Shown here piece by piece: positions 26,301-38,300 of a stretch of 64,000 nt of DNA. The notes beneath the pieces are model-generated. The model was not told the DNA's origin and did no database searches. It was given only the letters and a program-made list of their open reading frames with translations. A program made the position numbers and the translations under genes. Every line of letters starts with the position of its first letter. Position 1 is the stretch's first letter. The stretch is from Lucinisca nassula (taxonomy: Eukaryota > Mollusca > Bivalvia > Lucinida > Lucinidae), in NCBI GenBank assembly GCA_963580285.1, contig OY757011.1:155547245-155611244 (forward strand), written 5' to 3'.

Positions 26301-29300
26301 TAACAAGGGATAACAATATTGTGTTTGTTTTTACTAAAATCATATATAGGTTATACTCAAATGAGTTTCAACCCCAAATCAGAACATTCTAATTAGCACC
26401 TACAATTTATATTTAAACATATGCAACTTCGAATCAATGATCAAATACTTCAAGAGCAAGATTCTTTTATTCAAAGTAGTCCAAAATTAAATTTTTATAA
26501 AAACATTTATATAGTTAATACTCGTGCACAATATGTAAATCTTGTAAGCAGTTGGTCGGATAGGTCTGTTTTGGCTAAACTATGATTAAGTGCACACAAT
26601 CTTGCTATAGAAACAGGAAGGCATAGGGACATCCCTCGGTCTGATAGAAAATGCACTCTTTGTAGTGCAGAATCAGTATAGGATGAGAACCACTTTCTTT
26701 TGGAATGTGGGGCATACAGGCCCTTAAGGGGGGCTTTTTTTTTTTAAATTAAGCAAATTAAATACGAACATTTCAAATACGATCTGCATGATTAGTAGAA
26801 AGCAGCTGTATTCTTTGCTAAATAATAAAAATGTGACCTGTTTGAAACTACTAACAAGAGCGCGCAGTCGATGGCAAGCCATCGCAAATCCCCACGTTTT
26901 CTCCACAGTAGTCAAAATTTGACCTTTTGACCCCTCCCCAGGCCCCTGGGGGCGGGGACAAAAAAAAATGTGCTCTTGCGCAAGCCATTCATGTAAGCAA
27001 CTCGCATACCAAATTTGGTTGAATTCCGGCTAACGGGTTAGGAGGAGATAGCCGGACAGACAGACGGACAGACGGACGGACCCACATTTTGGGTTTGTGT
27101 GGCTGCACCTGTCCATATTTTATGGGGCTAAAATTTTTATGTGGCTAACGGTTTATGTGGCTATAAGACACACAAATCTGTACATCTAATGTGGCTAGCC
27201 ACACAAACTTTGGACATCAGCCACATAAAGGCTGTCGGTACGAAACCGTCTTTGTCTAAACTTATGTGGCTACCAGAGGTTGTGATATCTAGCCCTCTAA
27301 AGGTAGAACAGAACTTTCTTTATAGTGCACTGATACATCTTATGGGTCTAGCTCCTCACATAGAGGGACTTTTTCCTACTGCAGCATTCAGCCCCAGGAC
27401 AGCCAGTTAAATTTATGTGGCTCAGCCCCATAATCTCAAAGTTTAGCCTCATAATCCTGGACATCCATGTCCAAGGATGTCCAAGGTGATGGACATAAAT
27501 TTATGTGTCTCTTTTTTATTTGATTTTTCTAGTCCCCCTGAACCCCTCTGTACTAACAGAAAAATGGGTTTGTGAGGCTAGCCACACAAACCCATTTTGC
27601 CACACAAAACCCTTCTGTACCTAAAAGAAGCCACATAAACCCATTTTGTAAGAACGGACAGACAGACAGACAGACGGATGGACGGATGGACGGAGGCGAT
27701 AACAATATCCCCACTTTTCGTTGAAAAACGTGGGGATAATAAAATACATTAAAACCCTTTTTGAAAAGCCTACAATGTTGCTAGTGTCGTAACCTATGTA
27801 ACTCCGGTTTTTTATCACCATTGCCCTGTTATAACAGTCAATTTGTGTTGATATGTTAATTGCATTCAGTATTATTATATGTATGCCATTACCATTCATT
27901 GTGAATGTGTTCAGTGCAAATAAATCATTGTCAATCATTGTCAATCATTTAAAGCAGAAAGTAGAAAAATATTTTTCATCAGAAAAAAATAACAACACTG
28001 TTATATAAAAGACATAAAAAAGTATTATCTCATATACCTAGATATGTATACTGTAATTATCCCAGGGTTTAAGTCTTACTGTCAAGTGATATGTTCTAAT
28101 ACAGGAGCTTCTTTTTCCTCTTTGGTTTTATGGCTCTTTCAAGTTATTTCACTTACGACCATCAATCAAAGTTGAGAAAAAAGCAGAGTGCCCAGAGAGA
28201 AACAACCTGACCTTCCGTAGCAGAACTTAAAGTCTTATGTGTGACCTGAGCTGCATTACGATTACACACCCATGCGACATAGTGCATTTTTCATATCTCC
28301 AAAATGACTACTTTTCTGATGAAAATGTGTTATATTTTTTCTTATTTATACTGCAAACATATGTTTTGGGTGCTCGTTAAAAACACCTCATTGAGGCAGT
28401 TCTAACAAGTACCCACAACCTTTGTCTTGGAGCAGAATAATAATGTATACCCCTGTAAACCCCAGTTTTCTCTATATAAAGTGGGGTTTAAGGGGGTGTT
28501 CGTTTCACGGACTTGTTCACTTGATGAGGCTCAAACCCCGAGTGGTGAGAGACCTAATAGTTGAGAGTCAGTGCTCTTACCCACTAGACCACAGAGGCCG
28601 GTCAGTATAAGAGCTGTTCAGATTAGGATCTACACTGTTCACTCAGGCTTGTCATTCTGAACTGAACATAAATGTTACAAAACTGTTCTGTAAAATTTAT
28701 AGAATTTCTTTACATGGGGACTTGCTGAAAAATATACATAAAAAATAATTACTCTTTCAGAAATAAAACAGCTAGGCATAGCCACAACAAAAACCTGCAA
28801 CAAGAACTATTAGAAAGCAGCCATACATGCCTCATTTCCAGGATGCTAAGTGTAAATACCATGGACAGCGGAATTATTTGTACACTAGAGCACTTTCTAT
28901 GCATAGCCTAACTTACTTAAAACGTACATTAACATTTTTTTCTAAACTTCAGCAAGAAATCATCTTCCTCTGATCATCCGTACTTGATTTAAATCACTAC
29001 CTTGCATAAATATAGAGAAAAATGCAGAATCTGATATAACATGTATATCAGCAATTCAATAGTTTCTTTAACCCATTTTGTACTGGAAACCCCAAAACAG
29101 GTAGTTGGCAAACAGTGCAGGCCCAGATCAGATGCCGCAGAATGCGGCATCTGATCAGGACCGACACTGTTTGCAAAAAGTTCAGCCATTTTCCAAATCA
29201 ATTTTGAAGAAAACACAACCTGACACCCCTAAATTTTGAAATGGACTCCTGCCATATATAAGGAGGAAGATTCAATTTGGTACAAAAAAAGGCTAAAAGC

Positions 29301-32300
29301 CATCAGACTAACTCCTCAGTCTGGATAAAGAATGAACAATTCTCAATATGATTGGTACATGGAATACTGTGAACTGTGTTGTATATATTTATTTTTCACA
29401 CTGGACACTGGGCTCAATTTATGTAATTTACACAGAACATGATCTCTTTGAATTACTGTCAGTTAATAGAATAACATTTGGGGAGATTCCTTTTTGCAAG
29501 CTCTGTATATCACAATACTGTATGGTACCCAGCTGGAGAGTGTTTCTGCAGCTAAGTACCTTGGGATCACCATCTCTGATGATCTAAACTGCCGCCCCCA
29601 CATTGACAACATAACCAGAAAAGCAAATCAGACCCTTGGATTCTTGAAAATAAACATTTGGGTCCACAAGAGGACCTGAAATCAGTTGTACATGTATATA
29701 AGACTCTTGTCAGGCTGCAGCTAGAGTATGTGTCCACTGAATGATATCACCACACAGTGTCACTGCCATTGACATATACAAAGTGGAAGCAGTCCGACGA
29801 AGGACTGCCAGGTGGCTATAGCTACACTTCAAGTGTTACAGCTATGCTGAAGGACCTAAACTGATGCCCCCTTGAACAACGCCGCATTGACAACAGTCTC
29901 GCTATGATGTATAAGACCATTTAAGAAGTTATGATCTTGTTGCAAAACCAGCATCTGAGTACCTTATCCTCAATACTAGACCCTCAGCGCACAACCATCC
30001 CCTCACATACAGACAGATTTACACCCACACAGACTAATACAAGTACACCTTTCCCAGGACTATTATTCACTGGAATGCTCTACCTGCCTATGTTGTAATG
30101 CTACCCAGTACCCACTCTAGCACAGTTTAGCAGTGCTGTTAACCTGGTGGTTCAAGACCAGTTTCTGATTTTATGTTTTAACTATGTATACTAACACTGT
30201 CCTTTCGCACTGTACAAACTCATTTCGCCAACTTTCCTTTCATTTCAGCTAACACCCTTCAACACTTGGTTCGTTGGATCCTGTCTTATTGGACGTAAGA
30301 TGGGATCCAACGAACCAAGTGTTCAGGGTTTAGACGTATTGGAAGAAAGAAAATATTGTTTTACCATATTTGATCTATTTACCATACTGTGCACATAGTT
30401 TTTTCAAAATTGTATCAAAAATCATCGTAAACTAGATCTGCAGTCGATGGTATACCATCGCAAATACCCGTTTTTTCTATTAATAACACTAATGTCTATT
30501 TATAAGCTAGCCAAAACTACATGTAAGTTAAAAAAAAGTTGCAAAGAACATTCTAACTGAAAAGCAAAGTTTCAGAAGTGTAACTCTTATAGTTTAGAAG
30601 ATATGGCAAAGTTATACTTTTTTACCTTTGACCTTGGGGTTATGTTGAGGTCCACCTAAAGTATCTCAATTTATTCTATATTCCAACAGCCATCCAATAA
30701 CCAAGTTTTAGAAGTGTAACTCCAATAGTTTAGAAGATATGGCAAAGTCATACTTTTTGACCTTTGACCTTGGGATCGAGGTCACACCAAAAGTAGTCCA
30801 ACATATTCAATATCCCAAGGGCCAGCCAATAAGCAAAGTTTCAGAAGTGTAACTCCAATAGTTTAGGAGATATGGCAAATCATAATTTTTGACCTTTGAC
30901 CTTGGGGTCATGTTGAGGTCAAGGTCACACCAAAAGTATCCAAATTTATTCTATATTCCAAGGGCCATCCAATAACCAAAGTTTCAGAAGTGTAACTCTA
31001 ATAGTTTAGAAGATATGGCAAAAGCATACTTTTTGACCTTTGACCTTGGGTCAAGGTCACACCAAAAGTAACCTGACATATTCTATATTCCACGGACCAT
31101 CCAATAAGCAAAGTTTCAGAAGCGTAACTCCAATAGTTTAGGAGATATGGCAAATCATAATTTTTGACCTTTGACCTTGGGGTCATGTTGAGGTCAAGGT
31201 CCCAAAAAGTTGCCCACTGCCATCTACATTCCATGTACTATCTACATGCAAAGTTTCAAAAGTGTAACTTCAGTGGTTGCAGAGGAGATCCAATCACAAG
31301 AAACGTGACGGATGGACGGACGTTCTCACGGATGTATACTTATGTGGCTATTTTTGGCAGGATTGATACTTAAGTGGCTAATTTAAGCCACATAAAAGAA
31401 TCTTTTATGTGTCTAACAGAATAAATCCCATTCAATTACATTGATGCTGTCCATTGTCATAGCCACCTAACTATACATTTGTTAGTGCGGACAGACAGAC
31501 GGACAGACGGACTGACGCCGGAGTGAAGTGTGGTACGAAAACAGTATACCTGATTTTTCTTCGAAAAAGCGGGTATAAAAATCTACCTAATAAGCGCACA
31601 CTCAATACAAAAAAAACAACAAAAAAAAAAACAGCTAGGATACATCACAGATCAAGTTGAATTTCAGCATTGGGTTCACCACATGGATAAAACTCAATAA
31701 TACATGAAATGGTGGGGAGGTTACTGTAAAAGTGTGGGCTTGTGTAATTTTTTTCCAAAACTAGCTTGGGTGTGCGCTTATAGGAACATGTGTGGTAAAT
31801 AGGGCGAATGAAATAAATTTGTCGTCTGCAAACACTTGAACACTGAAACTGATAAGGAAACAATATGGCCCATGAACCAATGTAATCTTATCTTTATTTG
31901 CACTTTATTGTAGTTCTAACCACAATTTTGTATTATCTCTCAAAATATTTTATGAAGAGTTACAACAACGCAATCGGCAAGTTAGCAATCGGTCTTCTCC
32001 CAGACGTACTTTTGATGTTGTTTGAGACGAATATCAAATACGTGCCGAAAGCTTTGTTGCACCGTTTTGAACTTTCCATCACGTGCTTCTGAACCGCTAT
32101 TTTAGATGATTGACACACGTCTTTGGACGTTTTAAGCGTGGGCGGGATAATAGCGCTGTCAGTTAATGTTACAATCGATTTTAATACTGCTCAAAAGAAG
32201 ATTGTGGATACTCGTTAAAACCTCGAAGCGGTTCTAACCAGCAGTACCCACAATCTATAGTCTGCTCAAAACAGAGATTGTGGATACTCGTTAAAACCTC

Positions 32301-35300
32301 TAGGTGGCGACATGGCTTGAGATGTCATTTCATCTCAATGTTGGGTAAAAGTCCCACAAAATTGGAAGCAACGTCTCCAAAATGACCTATAGTGTTGACG
32401 GGGACGATAAACCTCAAATCAAACAAAACACACAAAACCTCGAGGCGGTTCTGACCAGCAGTACCCACAAGCGAATATATATTCATCTCAAAACAGATTG
32501 TGGATACTCGTTTAAACCTCGAGGCTGTAGCAGAAACAAGAAAGAACAATGGATGAACCCTTGTATATACATGTATTAAAGTGGTCGAGCCGGCACTCGA
32601 CATTGAATCAAGCGTGGTAGCTCAATGGTATAGTGCACCTGCCTGTGATGCTAGAGGCCCCCGGTTTGATTCCCGGCAGCGGTAATAAAACTGCGGTGTC
32701 CGAACATGCTCCGGGTGAATGCCACAAAGTGCACCGTCCTCCGCATCGGGACGTTAACTGGGAGGCCCATCCTGTGCAGTTTAAAGATTTCTTCGTTATT
32801 ACATGATTACTGTGTATGTTTTCATCCTGCAGATCCGGATCGGCAATGACCGATCACACTAGAATTGAAAACGCTCCAATGTTGATTCGACCGATATAGA
32901 TAGAAATAGTAGAAAGAATGAATTGGAGAGGAGCAAATTCTTTCCTTTAAGAAAAGAAAATAAATAAATAAAAAAATCAGAAAATAAATAAATAAAAAAA
33001 ATATTTGTCACTTAATTGCTCGACTCGACGGTTACTGATCTTTGCGTGCCCCCCAGGAGACCTGTTGGGTCCACACTTTTAAATCTTGAAATCTTCCTGC
33101 ACAACTTCATTTTCATATCTGTCTAGTGGTTACTGAGAACTTATCGGGACAAAAATTGGGCGGAAAAAAGAGAAGAAACCCAGAAAAACTAATGTCTCGT
33201 TTTGGAGACTTAACCCTTATCCTGCTGAATAAATTAATTTAGCCACACCCATTGTTGGCTACCAAAGCATCATGCAGCCCATGTATTTCTTCAAGCCCAG
33301 ATGGGCGGGGGCCGCAACACTGTATAGGTCATTTTGGAGACGTCACTTCCATTTTCGTGGGACTTTTACCAGACATTGAGATGAAATGACTTCTCAAGCC
33401 CTGTCGCCCAATGAAACCTATAGGGTTTATATACATGGACGGTCTGACTCGCAACACATTTCCTAGGCAGGCTCAGAACCTCTAAGCTGTGTTCGTGTTC
33501 GGTCAGCTCTTCGTGGAAACATCATGCAGCCCAGTCTATTTTTGCAAGCCATGATGGGCGGGGCTATTCACAGAAACAGTAGGAAGTTCCAACTTTGAGC
33601 GGTAGGGGTCAAAATTAAAAAGGTGTGTTTGTATGGTTCGTATCAACTACGAGACTATGAAGATGTAATCACAGTGTTGGGAACAGAACTTTATTGAGCA
33701 TCAATGATGGGAAATGCCGGATCCGGCGTATTTTTTACGCCAGTTTTGTTTGTTTGATTTGAAGTTTAACGTCCCCGTCAACACTGTAAAGGTCATTTTG
33801 GAGACGTTGCTCCCAATTTTGTGGGACTTTTACCCGACATTGAGATGAAATGACATCTCAAGCCCTGTCGCCCAATGAAACCAATAGGGTTTATTAGCAT
33901 GGACGGTCCGCCTCGCACCGCGGTTCCTGGACAGACTTAGATCCTCAAAGCCGTTTACCAGTACTAGTGTGCGGGCCGGATTCAGCTCTGCGTGGAAGCA
34001 TCGTGCAGCCCATATATTTCTTCAAGCCCCTATGGGCATTTTTTACGCCAGATTTTGCGTAAAGTTTCCAGTCGTGGCCAGTATTTTTTCTCCTGTCGCG
34101 TTCGTCTTTGTAAATGACAGCGAGTGCTCAATTGATCAAAGGATTTAACAGTCTCAGGTCTGTAAGCTGGTGGGTATTGCCTATCGCGACTGCGGAAAAA
34201 AATGACAGGTCCATCTTGCGACACTCGGGTGTGCTGTGACAAATCAAGCATGTGGCTGATTAACACTTATTGAATGTTTTGCTTCCCGGATTTTTGTACA
34301 CACACTTGGATTATCGGTAATTTGATTGTTGAGAAAATGTCGGGGTATAATTAAAGAGCGCTCATTACCTATATTTTGATTTAAAAAAAAAAAAAATACA
34401 GAATCGTCGATATTGCGATTCCCTATCTAACACTATTATCCATACCATCAACAAATAACAAAATGCGTTAAACTGGCAAATAAATCAATTTTTGGCTATT
34501 AAACTTTAAAAATAGAATAACCAAACTAATCATAACTGAACTTTATTTTATCAGATGCATTAGTTTGAATTTTAAAAATTGATTCGAAAATAAACATTTT
34601 TTATGTGGAAGTTCGCCATTGCGACTGGCCGGAGAAATGACCCGAATTACATATGGTTCAAGCCCCAAAGTCTTTCGGATCCTTACGCGACACATGTTCA
34701 TGGTGCTGCCTGACACAACAGCCTATAATACTGGCGCTTCAGATGTCTGTAAACTTTAGCCATAAACTCCCAAAGCCTGCCCTGGCGAGTCGGACATGCA
34801 ACGCTTCAGATGTCTGTTAACTTTAGCCATAAACTCCCAAAGCCTGCCCTGGCGAGTCGGACCATCCGAGCATATAAACCATATCGGTTTAACTGGGCGG
34901 CAGGGATTGAAATGTCATTTTATCTAAACGTCGGGTAAAAATTTCACACAAAACTGGAAGTAATGTCTCCAAAACGACCTAAATAATGTTAATGGGGATG
35001 TTTAACCTCAAATCATGTAAACAAACAATCTAACAGAAAAGCAGAACTATTGGTCAATTAAAGTCCGTTATTGGTCACATGAAATCTGATGGGAATGAGT
35101 TGGCAGATTTTCCACATTTTTCAAAAGGGGGCAACTTTCGGAACTTCCTGTTTGCTTTTCTATAAGCTTTGTCCCACGAAAAAGGGGTCTACTCTTAAAG
35201 GAAAGAATTTGCTCCTTAGGAGCAAATTCTTTCGTTTAGAGTTGACCCTCATTGACATGGGAGACTAAAATACGCTTGAAAGAGTTGCCTCCCCTGAAGG

Positions 35301-38300
35301 TGTATGCATTCCACTGAAAGTCTGAAAAAATATATTTTTCACTTAATTGCTCGACGATTAGTAAAATATTTGGGCGGATTTTTGCGTGTTATTTCGTGAT
35401 TTTATGGGCCCACCCTTTAAAATTTTGAAACCTTCCTCACAACTGGACAAAAATGGGCGGGAAAAAGAAACCCAGAAAAACCAATAAGTTTTAACCCTTA
35501 TCCTGCTGAATATATATATTTAGCCTCAGCAATTGCCGACTGTCAAACATGAAAATTTCTTAACATTATTCACAAGCTGCATGGCAAACAGTGTAGGACC
35601 TCATCTCTGTTTGCAAAAGTAGGAGTTGTTATGGGTTAAATATACACTAAAGCCACTTTATAACTGAGCCTCCTGTTGTGCCCATTTCTGTTTGTTTGTT
35701 TGATTTGAGGTTTAACGTCACCTTCAACACTGTATAGGTCATTTTGGAGACGTTGCTTCCAATTTTGTGGGACTTTTACCCGTCATTGAGATGAAATGAC
35801 ATCTCAAGCCCTGCCACCCAATGAAACCAATAGGGTTTATAAGTATGGGCGGACTGCCTCGCATCGCTTTGTATGGGCAGGCTTAGATCCTCTAAGCGCT
35901 TTACCAGTACTCGTGTAGTCTGCGTGGTAGCCTCGTGCAGCCCATCTTTATCTTCAAGCCCCGATGGGCGGGGGCCGACCATTTCTGTATGCATTGGAAT
36001 TGCACAGGGAGGGTAAATTACAAGGATTCGTGTCAAAAATACATTGTGTATAAAGAAGTTGTTTTGTGAAAGCAAAATGTAGGACAAAGGGTTAATTCTT
36101 TCATGGAGGTTTGAAATATTAGGCAATAGTAATTATATATCAGTTCTCAACAAGCTGTTGTATGATAAGCACTAAATCAAGGCGAGATACAAAGGACTAA
36201 ACTCAACCATTATAGATAAAGGTATGCACATGTATGTAATCAGACCGGACAGTCGTCGGCAGTCGCGAGCGGACGACAAAGGCGACCAGCGGAAAGGGGA
36301 AGCGTTCCCGACTGCCACCGAGTGTAGGCTGGGAATTTTTTTTTTTTTTTTTTTGGTTTTACGGCCCTTTCAAGATTATTTCACTCATATCGAGCCGATC
36401 GTTAATAAAAGGTGGGCGAAAACCGGAGTACCCGGAGAAAAATCACCTGACCTTCCGTTGCAGAACATGGCGTCTCACATGTGACCCGAGCGAGGCTCGA
36501 ACCACAGCGGTGAGAGACCAAATGATCCAGAGTCAGCGCTCTTAACCACTAGGCCACGGAGGCCCGTGTAGGCTGGGAAAATAGTCCCGGACTGAGATCC
36601 AAACTTTCGTTCAAGCCCTAAATTCCACTTTCTTTGTAAACAGTGTAGACCCCGATCAGACGGTGCGTTCTGTGGCACCTGATCTGAGTCTCCATTGCTT
36701 GCCAAGCCTCTCACAGCGAACATTCTCTACTGAAATCATATACGCTAATTGGTGATTGATTTTTTACATGACCCGTGGCGTCATGCAGTAGATTTTTGAC
36801 AATCGCTTAGCTCCGCCCTCTCCTGTGGGTTAACCGGTATTGGATGGTGATGTTACAACAACGCAACCGGCAAGTTAGCACTAGGCCTTCTCTCAGACGC
36901 ACGTTTGATGTTGTTTGAGACAAATATCAAATACGTGCCGAAAGCTTTGTAGCACCGTTTTGAACTGTCCATCACGTGCTTCTGAACTGGTATTCGAGAT
37001 GATTGACAACCGTCTTTGAACGTTAAAAGCGTGGGCGGGACAATAGCGCTGTCACTTTATGTTACAATCGATTTTCAATACTGCTGAAAAGGAGATTGTG
37101 GATACTCGTTAAAACATCGAAGCGGTTCTAACTAGCAGTACCCACAATCTATATTCTGCTCAAAACAGAGATTGTGGATACTCGTTAAAACCTCGAGGTG
37201 GCGACAGGGTTTGAGATGTCATTTCATCACAATGTCGGGTAAAAGTCCCACAAAATCGGAAGCAACGTCTCCAAAATGACCTATACGTACAGTTGTGTGT
37301 ATTTCTGCTCAAAATATTGATTGTGGATGCTAGTATCGCCTCATCGAATTTTTCTTATTTCTGCTCAAAATATAGATTGTGGATACTCGTTAGTATCGCC
37401 TAATCGAGGCGGTTCTAACGAGTACCCACAATCTATATTAAGAGCAGAAATAAGAAAAGTAAGATGCACCTCTGTAAACACCGGTTATTCTATATAAACG
37501 TGGGGTTCCAGGGGGTCAAAATTATATAGGCATGTTTTCGTGAAGTGGCCAAGCAGGCACTCGACATTGAATCAAGCGTGGTAGCGCAATTGTTAGTGCA
37601 CTTGCCTGTGATGCTAGAGGCCCCCGGGTTTGATTCCCGGCAGCGGTAATAAAACTGCGGTGTCCGAACATGCTCCGGATGAATGCAACAAAGTACACCG
37701 TCCTGCGGCATCGGGACCTTAACTTCGGATCCCCTACACGTGCAGGGAGGCCATCCTGTGCAGGTTAAAGATTTCTACCGTTATTACACGATAACTGTGT
37801 ATGCTTTCAACCTGCAAACATGGAGCGTCAAATGTGACCTGGAAACGCTCCAATATTCATTTGACCGATCACAGAAATAATTTTTGTGTTGTTTGAATAG
37901 AGGTTTAACGTCCCGTCATTACTGTTTAGGTTTGTTTTGTTTGTTTGATTTCAGGTTTAACGTCCCCGTCGGCACTTTATAGGTCATTTTAAAGACGTTG
38001 CTTCCAATTTTGTGGGACCTTTACCAGACATTGAGATGAAAAGGCATCACAAGCCCTGTCGCCCAATGAAACCAATAGGGTTTATAAGCGTGGACGGTCT
38101 GACTCGCACAACTTTGCCTGGGCAGGCTTAGATCCTCTTAAGCGGTTTACCAGTACTCGTGTGCATTCGGTTTCAGGTCTGCGTGGAAGCACCGTGCAGC
38201 CCATGTATTTCTTCAAGCCCCGATGGGCGGGGGCCGCAACGATGTACAGGTCATTTTGGAGACGTCGCTTCTAATTTCGTGGGACTTTTACCAGACATTG

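Larger units (their letters stand above)
35090..36855 (+). repeat. Segmental duplication SD2, copy a (contains a SINE absent from copy b)
   Basis: Collinear with 45255-46755: TTGGCAGATTTTCCAC, the AAGAATTTGCTCC hairpin at 35197-35242, CTCCCCTGAAGGT, GCATGACAAACAGTG-like sequence, an S4 SINE (35692-35980, minus), TGTATTGGAATTGCAC, AGTCGCGAGCGGACGAC and TCCGCCCTCTCCTGTGGG. Copy a carries an S1 SINE at 36336-36565. Confidence 0.8.

Noticed and set aside
32609..32680. Functional tRNA in the S3 SINE head
   Set aside because: Cloverleaf resemblance is good in the T arm, but three copies share a 300-bp downstream body and the acceptor stem is imperfect; it is a tRNA-derived SINE.
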